Assembly: GCA_021299695.1 (NCBI GenBank)
Contig: JAJTEK010000005.1
Location: 1 to 62,915 of the forward strand
From: Pirellula sp.
GTDB lineage: Bacteria; Planctomycetota; Planctomycetia; Pirellulales; Pirellulaceae
Reading direction: 5' to 3'
DNA length: 62,915 nucleotides
Shown: positions 9,470 to 18,424 of the stretch, piece after piece
Layout: every line of letters begins with the position of its first letter
Position numbering within the stretch: position 1 is the stretch's first letter
Made by a program: the position numbers and the translations under genes
The notes under the pieces: generated by a model
The model's database searches: none
Told to the model about the DNA's origin: nothing
The model's input: only the letters and a program-made list of their open reading frames with translations

Positions 9470-9478
9470 TGATACACT
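9470..9478 (+). promoter_or_regulatory. Extended -10 promoter candidate for the sulfatase gene
   Basis: TGATACACT matches an extended -10 (TG-n-TACACT) 57 bp before the ATG at 9536. The -35 region is poor (TTCGCA at 9448, 19-bp spacer), which an extended -10 can compensate. The rest of 9307-9535 is a divergent intergenic region with a T8 tract near 9403. Confidence 0.35.
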
Positions 9479-9535
9479 TGGAGGGCTAATTGGCGATCGA
9501 CGCAAAAAACCGCTGCAAGAAAATAGAGGCCCGAA

Positions 9536-11041
9536 ATGCGAACGAGTCGAGCTGCAGTCCTTCTACGGGGCTTTGCCCTGGCCTACGCGGCCTATGGGGC
9601 TTATACGACCTATGGGACTTATACGACCCATGAAGCTCAAGCTCATGAGACTCAAGCAGCTTGTGCGGGACAGGGGGAATCCAACCCGAAGATCGCCAAG
9701 CCGAATATTACCAAACCGAATATCATCTTGGTTTTCTGCGATGATTTAGGGTGGGGGGATTTGGGCTGTTTTGGCAATCCGACGATCCGAACTCCGAATC
9801 TTGATCGGATGGCAGACCAGGGCCAGAAATGGACGCAGTTTTATGTGGCCGCGCCGGTGTGCACCCCGAGCCGAGCGGCGTTGATGACCGGACGTTATCC
9901 GATTCGCAATGGAATGACCAGCGCCAAGCGAGCCGTACTGTTCCCCGACTCCGGGGGTGGGCTCGGGCCCGAGGAGTTCACGATCGCAGAGATGCTCAAA
10001 CAGGTCGGATACACCACGGGGATCATCGGCAAATGGCATTTGGGGCATCTTCCGAAGTACCTTCCGACCGAACAGGGCTTTGATAGCTATTTCGGAATCC
10101 CTTATTCGAACGACATGGATAAAACCGGGGGGCCGGGATATATGGCCCAGGTGCGCAAGGACGCGTCGTATTACCCACAGATCGAGCACTACAACGTCCC
10201 TTTGATGCAGGGGACGCAGATCATCGAAAGGCCAGCCGATCAAAACACATTGACCCAGCGGTACACCGATCAAGCGGTACGATTCATCGAAGAGAACCAA
10301 ACTCGCCCGTTCTTTTTGTACCTTCCTCACTCGATGCCGCATATCCCGTTGTTCGCATCCGAAGCGTACCGGGGCAAGTCACGTCGTGGATTGTATGGAG
10401 ATGTCGTCGAGGAGCTCGACGGGAGCGTCGGCCGAATCTTCGATACGCTTCGAGAGCTTAAGCTCGATCGCAAGACGTTGGTCGTCTTCTCCTCGGACAA
10501 CGGACCATGGCTGTCCTTTGAGACCCACGGAGGATCTGCAGGTCCGTTGCGAGCTGGCAAGGGGACGACGTTTGAGGGAGGCCAGCGCGTGCCGACTCTG
10601 TTTTGGTGGCCTGGGGAGATTCCGCCTGGAACGAATCATGAACTCGGATCGACTTTGGATTTGATGGCGACATTCGCTGCGATTGCTGGTGGGGAGTTGC
10701 CCAAAGATCGCAAGCTCGACAGTTACGATTTGTCCGGGGCGTTGTTCAAAGGTCAAAGCAGCCCGCGACAGGAGATGTTCTTTTGGACCGAAGCGTCTTT
10801 GCATGCGGTCCGACAGGGACCTTGGAAGCTGCATGTCAAAGCTCGAGAGCCGGTCAACTACGGCAAGCAAGCCGTCTTGACCAAGCCCGAGCTTTACCAT
10901 TTGGAACAAGACTTGTCCGAGAAGTTCGATCTGGCCGATAGGTACCCAGAGGTCGTCGAGCGGCTGATGCTCCAGATCCGCGATCATCAAGCCGACATCG
11001 AGCCCCACGAGGATATGCTTGCGATTCCAATTAGCAAGTAA
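9536..11041 (+). CDS. Sulfatase (arylsulfatase A-type, formylglycine-dependent)
   Basis: Hydrolyses sulfate esters, in planctomycetes typically of sulfated algal or host polysaccharides, outside the cytoplasm. The 501-residue protein has the N-terminal metal motif [11 protein letters not shown] (Asp69, Asp70). The activation signature is [11 protein letters not shown] with Cys109, the residue converted to formylglycine in type I sulfatases. It also has GKWHLGH and a downstream SSDNGPW metal site. AGAGG lies about 6 bases before the start. A signal peptide is present ([17 protein letters not shown]) but is followed by an odd Tyr/Thr- and His/Gln-rich repeat before the catalytic domain. It is the first plus-strand gene of the 9.5-13.4 kb set, ahead of a GH5-like enzyme. 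The exact substrate cannot be inferred. Confidence 0.93.
   Translation: MRTSRAAVLLRGFALAYAAYGAYTTYGTYTTHEAQAHETQAACAGQGESNPKIAKPNITKPNIILVFCDDLGWGDLGCFGNPTIRTPNLDRMADQGQKWTQFYVAAPVCTPSRAALMTGRYPIRNGMTSAKRAVLFPDSGGGLGPEEFTIAEMLKQVGYTTGIIGKWHLGHLPKYLPTEQGFDSYFGIPYSNDMDKTGGPGYMAQVRKDASYYPQIEHYNVPLMQGTQIIERPADQNTLTQRYTDQAVRFIEENQTRPFFLYLPHSMPHIPLFASEAYRGKSRRGLYGDVVEELDGSVGRIFDTLRELKLDRKTLVVFSSDNGPWLSFETHGGSAGPLRAGKGTTFEGGQRVPTLFWWPGEIPPGTNHELGSTLDLMATFAAIAGGELPKDRKLDSYDLSGALFKGQSSPRQEMFFWTEASLHAVRQGPWKLHVKAREPVNYGKQAVLTKPELYHLEQDLSEKFDLADRYPEVVERLMLQIRDHQADIEPHEDMLAIPISK
9593..9658. repeat. In-frame tandem duplications behind the sulfatase signal peptide
   Basis: An 18-bp unit occurs twice (9593-9610, 9611-9628; TATGGGGCTTATACGACC type), followed by a 15-bp unit twice (9629-9643, 9644-9658; CATGAAGCTCAAGCT type). 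They encode [12 protein letters not shown] and [10 protein letters not shown], a hydrophilic spacer between export signal and enzyme. Confidence 0.85.
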
Positions 11042-11092
11042 GACGCTCAGCAAGTGAGCCGCTTCCAATCGGTGCGCAAGCTCGTGCTCTTC

Positions 11093-11101
11093 TGATACAA
11101 T
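11093..11101 (+). promoter_or_regulatory. Extended -10 promoter candidate for the GH5-like gene
   Basis: TGATACAAT matches an extended -10 (TG-n-TACAAT), 52 bp before the ATG at 11153 and 52 bp after the sulfatase stop. The -35 position (TGCGCA near 11073) is weak. It suggests the GH5-like gene can be transcribed independently of the sulfatase. Confidence 0.4.
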
Positions 11102-11152
11102 CCAAGGAATGGCTTTTCTGAACTATAGCACCCTTTCCTCAATCCTCAGACG

Positions 11153-12313
11153 ATGATGTTTAATCGATCCTCTTGGTGGCAACTTTCACGGACCTGTGCT
11201 TGGATGATCCTGTGTCTAGTGTTCCTTGGGATGGCATCCAAGACATGGGGTCAGGAACGATGGAGCGTCGAGCGAGCGAAAGCTTGGCACGACAAGCATG
11301 GGTGGCTAGTCGGTGCCAATTACATCCCTGCCTATGCGATCAATCAGCTTGAGATGTGGCAGATCGGGACCTTCGATCTAGAGCGGATCGATCTGGAACT
11401 CGGCTGGGCAAGGAGCTTGGGTTTCAATTCGATGCGGGTGTTCCTCCACGACCTGCTCTGGACTGGGGAAGGAAAAGACCTCTTGGATCGCATGGAGCAG
11501 TTCTTGAGTGTGGCCCAGAAGCATAAGATCGGGATCATTTTTGTACCGTTTGATTCGGTTTGGGACCCACAGCCTATGGCGGGGCGTCAGCGGGAGCCCA
11601 AGCAAGGCGTCCACAACAGCGGTTGGGTCCAGAGTCCAGGCGCATCGATCCTGGGCGATCCGAACAAGCATCAACTGATGAAGCCCTATTTGCAGGGCAT
11701 TTTGAAGCGATTCAAGGACGATCCACGGATCCAAGCTTGGGATCTGGTCAATGAACTCGACAACGACAACGCCAATTCCTATGGCCGAAACGGTACGAAA
11801 ACCGAACTTGCGAACAAAGCTCAAATGGGTTTGCTATTCGCAGAACGTTGCTTTGAGTGGGCCCGTCAGATCGATCCATCGCAACCACTGACTTGCGGCG
11901 TGTGGATCGGACTCTGGGAGGACGAATCGAAACTCAGTCCGGTTGATAAGCTCTGTTTGGAAAAGTCCGATATCATCACCTTCCATAACTATGGGGACGG
12001 ACCCTCGTTGAGTCGGGCGATCGAATCGCTCAAGCGGTACGACCGTCCGATCCTATGCACCGAGTACATGGCCCGAGGCAACAACAGCCTCTTTGACCCG
12101 AGCCTCAAGATCCTCAAAGAAGCCAACGTCGGGGCTCACAATTGGGGATTTGTCGACGGCAAAAGCCAAACGATCTATCCTTGGGATTCCTGGCAAAAGC
12201 CTTACAGCAAGGAGCCCGAGTTGTGGTTCCATGACATCTTCCGACGAGATGGGACTGCGTATCGAGCAAGTGAGGTCGACTTCATACGATCGGTAACAGG
12301 CGCAAAGCCTTAG
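11153..12313 (+). CDS. Exported glycoside hydrolase, GH5-like (cellulase superfamily)
   Basis: A 386-residue TIM-barrel enzyme with an N-terminal signal segment (CAWMILCLVFLGMASKTWG). The clan GH-A catalytic pair is visible. The acid/base is in WDLVNELDNDN (Asn200-Glu201), the nucleophile Glu304 in PILCTEYMARGNN, and the conserved His278 in ITFHNYGDG. Clan knowledge predicts retaining hydrolysis of beta-linked glycans such as mannans, glucans or xylans; the specificity is not readable. No carbohydrate-binding module is present. Two ATGs in tandem (11153, 11156) could serve as the start, and no strong ribosome-binding site is seen. It lies between the sulfatase and a solute-binding lipoprotein, 11 bp from the latter, so it fits a polysaccharide-use set. 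An inactive homologue is unlikely given both glutamates. Confidence 0.85.
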   Translation: MMFNRSSWWQLSRTCAWMILCLVFLGMASKTWGQERWSVERAKAWHDKHGWLVGANYIPAYAINQLEMWQIGTFDLERIDLELGWARSLGFNSMRVFLHDLLWTGEGKDLLDRMEQFLSVAQKHKIGIIFVPFDSVWDPQPMAGRQREPKQGVHNSGWVQSPGASILGDPNKHQLMKPYLQGILKRFKDDPRIQAWDLVNELDNDNANSYGRNGTKTELANKAQMGLLFAERCFEWARQIDPSQPLTCGVWIGLWEDESKLSPVDKLCLEKSDIITFHNYGDGPSLSRAIESLKRYDRPILCTEYMARGNNSLFDPSLKILKEANVGAHNWGFVDGKSQTIYPWDSWQKPYSKEPELWFHDIFRRDGTAYRASEVDFIRSVTGAKP

Positions 12314-12324
12314 GCGGACCTTTC

Positions 12325-13392
12325 ATGAAACGAACGAATTTGGCAAGCGGTTTGCATCGATGGAGTATGGACTACCGCGCCGTGATGCTCTCGGCCTACG
12401 CATTGGTCGGTGGGCTGCTTGCCACCGGCTGCATCCAGCGCAGCGAAAAGACAGCGACGATCTACTGCGCTACGGATCGAGAGTTTGCAGCACCGATCCT
12501 CGATGCGTTTGAACGGACCGACAACGATCAGCAAGTCGTACGGGTTTTCGATGTTGAGGCCTCCAAGACCCTAGGCTTGGTCACTCGGATCGAGCAGGAG
12601 TCAGCCAATCCGAAGTGCGATGTTTTCTGGAACAATGAAATCCTGCATACGATACGCTTGCAGAAAGCAGGGTTGTTGGAGCCACGGCGATGGTCAATTC
12701 CGGACAATTGGCCCAAGGAGTTTGCTGCTTCGGATCGATCTTGGGTGGGCTTCGCCGCAAGGGCTCGGGTCTTGATCGTCAACACAAAAAAACTCAGTGC
12801 ACCCGATCAATACCCCGCGCGCGTCGAGGAATTGGCCGATCCGAAATGGAAAGGTGCCTGCGGGTATGCCAATCCAGTGTACGGGACGACGGCAACCCAT
12901 TTCGCAGTCTTGGCTTCGCATCCCGGTGCGCTTAGGGACCTCCAATGGGAGCAATGGCAAACCAGCATCCAATCCAATGCCGTGATGCTGGCAGGCAACA
13001 AGCAAGTGGCTCTAGCGGTTTCCAGTGGCGAATTGGCCTGGGGTTTGACCGATACCGACGATGCATTGATCGAGAAGGAAAAGGGGATGCCTGTCGAGAT
13101 GATTTTCCCAGACCAGCAAGAGGGTGGATTTGGGGCGGTTTTTATCCCCAATACCGTAGCGGTGATTCGGCGGTCCCCACATCCTGTTTTGGCCGGACGC
13201 TTGGCGGATTACTTGGTCAGCGAGAAAACCGAATCTCGATTGACGATGAGCTCTTCGGCGCATTTCCCACTGTGGCCCGGTGCAGCCGAGCAATCGCGCA
13301 TCGAAACGTTGGGAATCCGACGCGCGAAAATTGACTACGAGGCAGCAGCAGAAGCATCGATGCGAGTTGCCCAGCAAGCCTCGGTTCCGTAG
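12325..13392 (+). CDS. Iron(III)-type ABC transporter substrate-binding lipoprotein (orphan)
   Basis: A 355-residue periplasmic binding protein of the ferric-ion type. It has the opening beta-strand TIYCATDREFAAPILDAFE, the hinge segment CDVFWNNEILHTIRLQKAGLLEP, and the KWKGACGYANPVYGTTATHF and GLTDTDDA blocks seen in FbpA/FutA-like proteins. Residues 31-36 (LLATGC) form a lipobox with Cys36 as the lipidated residue, so it is probably membrane-anchored. It starts 11 bp after the GH5-like gene and is probably co-transcribed. No permease or ATPase gene accompanies it in the window, so it must work with a distant transporter or bind something other than iron. Confidence 0.82.
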   Translation: MKRTNLASGLHRWSMDYRAVMLSAYALVGGLLATGCIQRSEKTATIYCATDREFAAPILDAFERTDNDQQVVRVFDVEASKTLGLVTRIEQESANPKCDVFWNNEILHTIRLQKAGLLEPRRWSIPDNWPKEFAASDRSWVGFAARARVLIVNTKKLSAPDQYPARVEELADPKWKGACGYANPVYGTTATHFAVLASHPGALRDLQWEQWQTSIQSNAVMLAGNKQVALAVSSGELAWGLTDTDDALIEKEKGMPVEMIFPDQQEGGFGAVFIPNTVAVIRRSPHPVLAGRLADYLVSEKTESRLTMSSSAHFPLWPGAAEQSRIETLGIRRAKIDYEAAAEASMRVAQQASVP

Positions 13393-13432
13393 TATGCGCT
13401 GAGGCATGAAGCGAAACGATTGAACCCCTGAC

Positions 13433-13640
13433 AGGCTGGAAGCCTATCCCACGCTTGGCTGGCTGTCCGATGGGTTGTCTTTTACCTGCTGCGTGCTAGA
13501 GTGTAGCGTTGGCCTGTGCGAATCCAACCGTTTGTTGCTTCATGGCAATTCGGCAAATCTTCGCAATCCGCTTTCGCTTTCGTCGAAGATGCTCTTCGAT
13601 CGACAAATCGCAACAGGTCTTTTAGTCTCCAATGGAGACT
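13433..13640 (+). promoter_or_regulatory. Hairpin-rich leader upstream of the minisatellite-tailed gene
   Basis: Three compact inverted repeats, each with a 3-base loop, lie in the 271-bp gap before the ATG at 13664. They are AGGCT-GGA-AGCCT (13433-13445), TCGAAGA-TGC-TCTTCGA (13583-13599) and AGTCTCC-AAT-GGAGACT (13624-13640). The last ends 8 bases before the likely Shine-Dalgarno AAAGGGA, so folding could affect translation. No known riboswitch consensus was recognised. Confidence 0.45.
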
Positions 13641-13663
13641 CCCGAAACAAAGGGACTTGTTCT

Positions 13664-14230
13664 ATGGTCGGTTTGGAAAAGACACCCCACTACGTCTTGA
13701 AGGCTGGGACATTGACCCATGAGCCTTCGGTTGTTGAATCCGAGCCAGGTTCGGCGACCTACGCGATCTTCGGCTTCTCGGATAAACCTCAATACGACCG
13801 ATTTCTGACCAACGCAACCGAAGGTCTGACTCCCTACCCACTGGTGAAGAGGTTTCTTCAAGACCAACTGGCCCAAGAGGGCACAACCCTGAGACTCGTC
13901 ATTCTCGATCCGGTCTCCTTCGATGCCTTGGAATGGAAAGCCGCAACGTTCGAATCCGTTCTGGAATCGATCCAATCGCGGTCTGATTTCGTCAAGGCGT
14001 CCCATCGGCTAGTACGCCAAGAGCCCTCGATGTCCTACCGGGCCCTACCGTCCGATCGGACTGATCGGACTGATCCGACTGATCGGACTGATCGGACTGA
14101 TCGGACTGATCCGACTGATCTGACTGATCCGACTGATCCGACTGATCCGACTGATCCGACTGATCCGACTGATCCGACTGATCCGACTGATCGGACTGAT
14201 CCGTCCGATCCGTCAACTAGTGCACGGTAG
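13664..14230 (+). CDS. Conserved-looking protein with (Asp-Pro/Arg-Thr)n C-terminal tail
   Basis: A 188-residue protein read from ATG 13664, which has AAAGGGA about 10 bases upstream; a longer TTG-initiated frame from 13475 crosses the hairpin leader and is rejected. Residues 1-~130 look globular and cytoplasmic (HYVLKAGTLTHEPSV, YAIFGFSDKPQYDRFL, LTPYPLVKRFLQDQL) with no signal or membrane segment. I do not recognise a catalytic motif; planctomycete relatives are suspected from memory only. The last ~58 residues are SDRTDRTDPTDRTDRTDRTD-type repeats from a 9-bp minisatellite (14054-14215), which gives a disordered acidic/Thr-rich tail. The gene converges on the cytochrome gene with only 19 bp between stops. 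Confidence 0.65.
   Translation: MVGLEKTPHYVLKAGTLTHEPSVVESEPGSATYAIFGFSDKPQYDRFLTNATEGLTPYPLVKRFLQDQLAQEGTTLRLVILDPVSFDALEWKAATFESVLESIQSRSDFVKASHRLVRQEPSMSYRALPSDRTDRTDPTDRTDRTDRTDPTDLTDPTDPTDPTDPTDPTDPTDPTDRTDPSDPSTSAR
14054..14215. repeat. 9-bp minisatellite (GATCSGACT)n, ~18 units, coding
   Basis: Sixteen clean units of GATCCGACT or GATCGGACT (one GATCTGACT) run from 14054 to 14197, followed by two degenerate units. The right half is nearly homogeneous GATCCGACT, as expected from recent expansion. A shorter array of the same 9-mer in reverse orientation lies at 55706-55765. Confidence 0.95.
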
Positions 14231-14249
14231 CTGATTGACTTCTGGATTC

Positions 14250-16847
14250 TCAACGCTTGGGGGTATTCAAGGCGTATCGATCGCTCTTGGGATTCCCGCC
14301 TGATTGGAGATAAACCAAGAGGTCAAAAATCTCCTCCTCGGTGAGCGTATCGAGCAATCCACTGGGCATCATCGAGGCCTTGCTCGGCTTCATATCGATG
14401 ATGTCACTTCGCTTGAGGTTGGTGAAATTCCCTGGATCTAGCATGTTGGTGGCGACCATCAGGTTGTCCCCGTTGAGGTTTGCGACGCGCCCGATGACGG
14501 TCTCTTCCTCGGTCTGGAACACCGTCGCTTCATACTGATCACTGATCTCTTTGTTCGGCTCGATGATTGCTGTGAGCATATCTTTGATCGAAAACCGTTG
14601 AGACGATGCGGTCAAATCGGGACCTTGGATTCCCCCTTGGCCAGCAAAGCGGTGGCATTTGTAGCACTGAGCCACAGCGAACATCTGTTTGCCGCGCTCG
14701 TAGTTGAAACCACTTTTCTTGGTGGCGAACTTCTCGGCCAACTCGTCGACAGACCACTGCTTGACCTGGGCCCTAGGGGCAAGATCGGCAAGGGGGTCTT
14801 TGGGAGCCGGCAGCGGGCCGGTCAATTCGCCCAAAGCGGCTTTGTCTTCGTCTTCCAAGTTTCCGATGGCGACCTTGCGAATGTTCTCGAGGAATCCTCC
14901 AAAGGAGGCTCCACCGCGAGCCGTTCCGATGTCATAGAACCATTGGAAGTAGGCTTTGCGGGTCTCTGGGGTCCATCCCTTCTGGGCCTCACGCAGGCAG
15001 AAGGCATAGTGGATCTGTTGCTCTGCGGAGTTCGATCCGTTCATCTGGGCGACGCAACGCTCGACGATCTTTGGAGCCTCAAGATGGATCAGCACCCTGG
15101 CCAGTTCGCGATCGACCAAAGAATCGCCATCGGCTGCTGGGAAATGACCATCGATTTGGGCGATGATTTTTTCGCGAGTCGCCGGATCGGCCGGACCGAG
15201 TCTGAGGAAACTCAATTGGTAGGCTCGCAAAAGTTCGAGTCGTTGGGTGTTATCGAGTTTGCTCCACTCAAGACGCAGCAGGCTGTTGTTGACGTCGGCT
15301 TGGTCCGCAGGGGTTCCCTTGCGGGCCAGGGCGACGGCCATGGTGATGGCCGATTGGGCCGGTAGCGATTGCTGAATTGGATCTCGCCATAGCTTGGAGT
15401 CGAAGTGTTCGAGGGCCAAGCGGGCTGCAGTTCGAAGGGCGCGATCCGGGCTACCGATGTTTCTCATCGCGGCAGTGATATCGAGCTTGGCACCCGGAAC
15501 GTGCATGGCTTCGAGCTCGCGCCGTGCGGCGCGGGCGGCTTTGGCTGGCTCGTTGTCTGGGAAGACCGCCGGCTGGGTGCTTTCGCTCCCGCTGTAAGCG
15601 ATTCGGTAGAGGGCCGATTGGGTTTTGCGTCCACCGATGGTCATGTACATACAACCTTGCTCGGGATGGATCAGCAGATCGGTCACGGGCATCGGCGAGG
15701 CGCTGACAAAAGGTTCGAACGTGCTCTTGTAGGAAGCTCCTTCGGCCTCGAGGTGGACGGCATACACCACGCCGTAGCTCCAGTCGCTTACGTACAGGGC
15801 GTTCTGAAACTTCGCGGGGAACTTGGCCCCAGTACCAAAAGCGATTCCGGTCGGAGACCCGTAGCCGATATTGGCGACGGCACCGAAGCTATCGGCAAAG
15901 TATTCAGGCCATTTTCCGGTCCCGTTTCGCCAACCGAATTCCGCTCCGCTGATGACATGATTGACCCGCGTAGGTCGGTACCATGGGGTACCGATATCCC
16001 ATTCCATATCCGCGTCGTAGGTGAACAGGTCGCCTAGTGGATTGAAGGCGATATCGTATTCGTTTCGAAAGCCCGTCGAGACCAGTTCCACGTCGCTGCC
16101 ATCGGCATTGAAGCTCAGGATAAAGCCGCCGGGGGCAAGTCGGTTGGCCATGAAGCCCCGTCCATCGGGCATTCGTCCAAGCAGGTGATCTTCGTTCCAG
16201 TGGCGAGGTACGCGCGATCGATCGATCTTTTCGGGCAGATCGGTTTGGTTCCCAGCGCAAAGATACAGGCGTCCATCGGGTCCGGGGATGATCGCGTGGG
16301 GACCGTGTTCCCCACCGCCGGTCAGGGGGATAATCCGTTCGATTTTTTCGAACTGCTCATCTCCGTCGAGGTCTTGGAGTCGGTAGAGTCCAGGTCCTCT
16401 TGGAGCATCTTTCTGATCCTTGTCGAGGATTCCCTCGCCGTTGACGTCTACGTACAGGCCGTCTTTGGTGTGCAGGAGTCCTTGGGCCATCCCGAGATTG
16501 ACGTTGATCGGATCGACCTTGGTATCGGCTGGGTTACCCGTGGTGCTAGGGGTAACTCGATAGAGTTTGCCGTACTGGTCCGAGACGATCAAGCGGCCTT
16601 TAAGGTCGACGCACATGGCGACCCAGGATCCTTGTTCTTTGGAGGGGACTTCGTATACCAGTTCGGCTTGGAAGCCTTCTGGGAGTCGAAAGCTCGAAGC
16701 GGGAGTGGCCCCTAGACCTTTTTTCACGGCTGCTGGTTTGGCATCTTTTTGCTTGGGGTCTTGGGCCGTGGCATTTTGGCCAGCAGAGGATCCCCAAGCG
16801 GCGGCTAGGCCTGCTGCGGCTAGCGTCAACGAAAAAAACTTGCGCAT
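14250..16847 (-). CDS. Exported PVC-type dehydrogenase propeller with C-terminal cytochrome c
   Basis: An 865-residue protein read from ATG 16847 (MRKFFSLTLAAAGLAAAWG signal peptide; GGAAG five bases upstream). A TTG start 12 bases earlier is less likely. Residues ~45-420 form a beta-propeller of the PVC membrane-bound dehydrogenase type (GSWVAMCVDLKGRLIVSDQY, EHGPHAIIPGPDGRLYLCAG). A helical HEAT-like middle follows, then a heme domain with CYKCH at 728-732 and a GLLDTLTEEEIFDLLVYL tail typical of planctomycete heme-binding proteins. It likely oxidises a sugar or alcohol in the periplasm or cell surface and passes electrons to heme; the substrate is unknown. It is the third gene of the 23560-14250 minus-strand unit, 50 bp after the DUF1501 gene. 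Confidence 0.85.
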   Translation of the reverse strand: MRKFFSLTLAAAGLAAAWGSSAGQNATAQDPKQKDAKPAAVKKGLGATPASSFRLPEGFQAELVYEVPSKEQGSWVAMCVDLKGRLIVSDQYGKLYRVTPSTTGNPADTKVDPINVNLGMAQGLLHTKDGLYVDVNGEGILDKDQKDAPRGPGLYRLQDLDGDEQFEKIERIIPLTGGGEHGPHAIIPGPDGRLYLCAGNQTDLPEKIDRSRVPRHWNEDHLLGRMPDGRGFMANRLAPGGFILSFNADGSDVELVSTGFRNEYDIAFNPLGDLFTYDADMEWDIGTPWYRPTRVNHVISGAEFGWRNGTGKWPEYFADSFGAVANIGYGSPTGIAFGTGAKFPAKFQNALYVSDWSYGVVYAVHLEAEGASYKSTFEPFVSASPMPVTDLLIHPEQGCMYMTIGGRKTQSALYRIAYSGSESTQPAVFPDNEPAKAARAARRELEAMHVPGAKLDITAAMRNIGSPDRALRTAARLALEHFDSKLWRDPIQQSLPAQSAITMAVALARKGTPADQADVNNSLLRLEWSKLDNTQRLELLRAYQLSFLRLGPADPATREKIIAQIDGHFPAADGDSLVDRELARVLIHLEAPKIVERCVAQMNGSNSAEQQIHYAFCLREAQKGWTPETRKAYFQWFYDIGTARGGASFGGFLENIRKVAIGNLEDEDKAALGELTGPLPAPKDPLADLAPRAQVKQWSVDELAEKFATKKSGFNYERGKQMFAVAQCYKCHRFAGQGGIQGPDLTASSQRFSIKDMLTAIIEPNKEISDQYEATVFQTEEETVIGRVANLNGDNLMVATNMLDPGNFTNLKRSDIIDMKPSKASMMPSGLLDTLTEEEIFDLLVYLQSGGNPKSDRYALNTPKR

Positions 16848-16897
16848 GATCACTTCCAAATCTATCCAAAGTGCGAGGGTGCGATGCGATGTACTGA

Positions 16898-18364
16898 CTA
16901 GGAAAACAGTTCGGTAACGGCCTGAGCTTTGACCAGCTCACGCGGTTGGTTGAGGTGATTGTAGACGATCGTTTCGGGTTCGATTCCGAAGGCGTGGTAG
17001 ATCGTCGCGAGGAGTTGCGCTGGGTGGACAGGGGACTCGATCGGCGCGCTGGCTGTCTTGTCGCTCTTTCCGTGAACATATCCGCGTTTGATACCGGCCC
17101 CTGCGATCACCGAGGTGTAGCAGTAAGGCCAGTGATCCCGACCGTCGTCGCTATTGCCGTTTCCGCTGGTGCTCACGCCGCGCTCCGGAGAGCGTCCGAA
17201 TTCGCCGACGGCCACGAGCAAGGTATCTTCGAGCAGGCCGCGTTGATCGAGGTCTTCGATCAGGGTCGAGAGCCCTGCATCGAGCATAGGTCCAGATTGG
17301 TTTTTCATCCGCTTGGACAAATCGACGTGATGGTCCCAGGAGTGGTTATCGCTGTTGGCAACCTTGGGCCAGACGACCTCGACGACCCGAGTACCGGCTT
17401 CGATCAATCGGCGGGCAAGCAAGCAACTTTGGCCGAAGGTATTTCGTCCGTAGGCATCCTTGAGCACCTCGGACTCTTGGCTCAGATCGAACGCTTCGCG
17501 GGCTTTGCCTGAGACGACCAGCGAGAGGGCTTGGGAGAAGTACTCGTCGAGTTGTTGGTTTTCGACAGCGGCGTTGATCGTTGGCATTTGCTTGTTGATC
17601 AGATCGCGCAGAGCGGCGCGTCGTTGCAAGCGGACCGAGAAGACCTCAGGGCGCAGTTGCAGGTCGCTGACATTGATCCGATCCATCTTGGCCATGTCCA
17701 TGTCGTCCCCTTCCGGGTACAGCGTGTACGGATCGTACTCCTTGCCTAGGAAGCCTGCTGTTCCACCTTTGCCGACCACGTTGGATTCCTGCAAGGGGCG
17801 CGGGAGCATGACGAACGGGAGCATCGGTTCGTCGGCAGGTCTTAGGCGTATGATGTTGGATCCAAAGTTTGGGAAGTCTTTGGGGCTAGGGGGTTCCAAC
17901 TGGCCCGAGGCGCTGACTTTATCGGTCGTATATCCGGTCATCATCTGGTAGATCGCTGCGGTGTGATTGAACAGCCCGTTGGGGGTGTAGCTCATCGAGC
18001 GGATCATCGTGAACTTATCGTTGACGAGACTGAGTTTGGGCAAATTCTCGGTGTAGAAGGTCCCGGGCAGTTTCGTCGGGATGGGCTTAAAGACACTCTT
18101 GACCTTATCGGGCACATTTTCTTTAGGGTCCCAGAGGTCCAAGTGGGACGGTCCGCCTTGGAGGTACACGAGGATCATCCGTTTGGCTTTATTCCAACCT
18201 GGCGAACCTTCCGATGGAGCCGCTTGGAGCGACTGGAGTTTCAGGAGGTTGGCAAGCGAGAGTCCAAAGAGTCCTGAGCCGCCGACGCGTAGCACATCGC
18301 GGCGAGTGAATCCCAAGCTCGAATCGCACAAATCCTTACCTGATGAACCTAGCAATCGCAACAT
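16898..18364 (-). CDS. DUF1501 family Tat-exported protein
   Basis: A 488-residue protein starting [13 protein letters not shown], with a twin-arginine motif [12 protein letters not shown] (Arg21-Arg22) and hydrophobic FGLSLANLL. It has the sulfatase/phosphatase-fold landmarks of DUF1501: [16 protein letters not shown] near the N-terminus, [19 protein letters not shown] and VGEFGRSPE. In planctomycetes this family almost always sits next to a DUF1549/DUF1553 cytochrome gene, as here (60 bp downstream of it), and the pair is presumed to act together outside the cytoplasm. The activity has not been established, and metal ligands are inferred from the His/Asp clusters only. Confidence 0.92.
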   Translation of the reverse strand: MLRLLGSSGKDLCDSSLGFTRRDVLRVGGSGLFGLSLANLLKLQSLQAAPSEGSPGWNKAKRMILVYLQGGPSHLDLWDPKENVPDKVKSVFKPIPTKLPGTFYTENLPKLSLVNDKFTMIRSMSYTPNGLFNHTAAIYQMMTGYTTDKVSASGQLEPPSPKDFPNFGSNIIRLRPADEPMLPFVMLPRPLQESNVVGKGGTAGFLGKEYDPYTLYPEGDDMDMAKMDRINVSDLQLRPEVFSVRLQRRAALRDLINKQMPTINAAVENQQLDEYFSQALSLVVSGKAREAFDLSQESEVLKDAYGRNTFGQSCLLARRLIEAGTRVVEVVWPKVANSDNHSWDHHVDLSKRMKNQSGPMLDAGLSTLIEDLDQRGLLEDTLLVAVGEFGRSPERGVSTSGNGNSDDGRDHWPYCYTSVIAGAGIKRGYVHGKSDKTASAPIESPVHPAQLLATIYHAFGIEPETIVYNHLNQPRELVKAQAVTELFS

Positions 18365-18424
18365 AATCAGTGCCTTATGGAGTAGTGTCCGAGAAAATGA
18401 CGCGGAATGGATTGTTGGAATGTT

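Noticed and set aside
14054-14215. CRISPR-like repetitive array
   Set aside because: Units are 9 bp and directly adjacent with no spacers; this is a minisatellite in frame with a protein tail.
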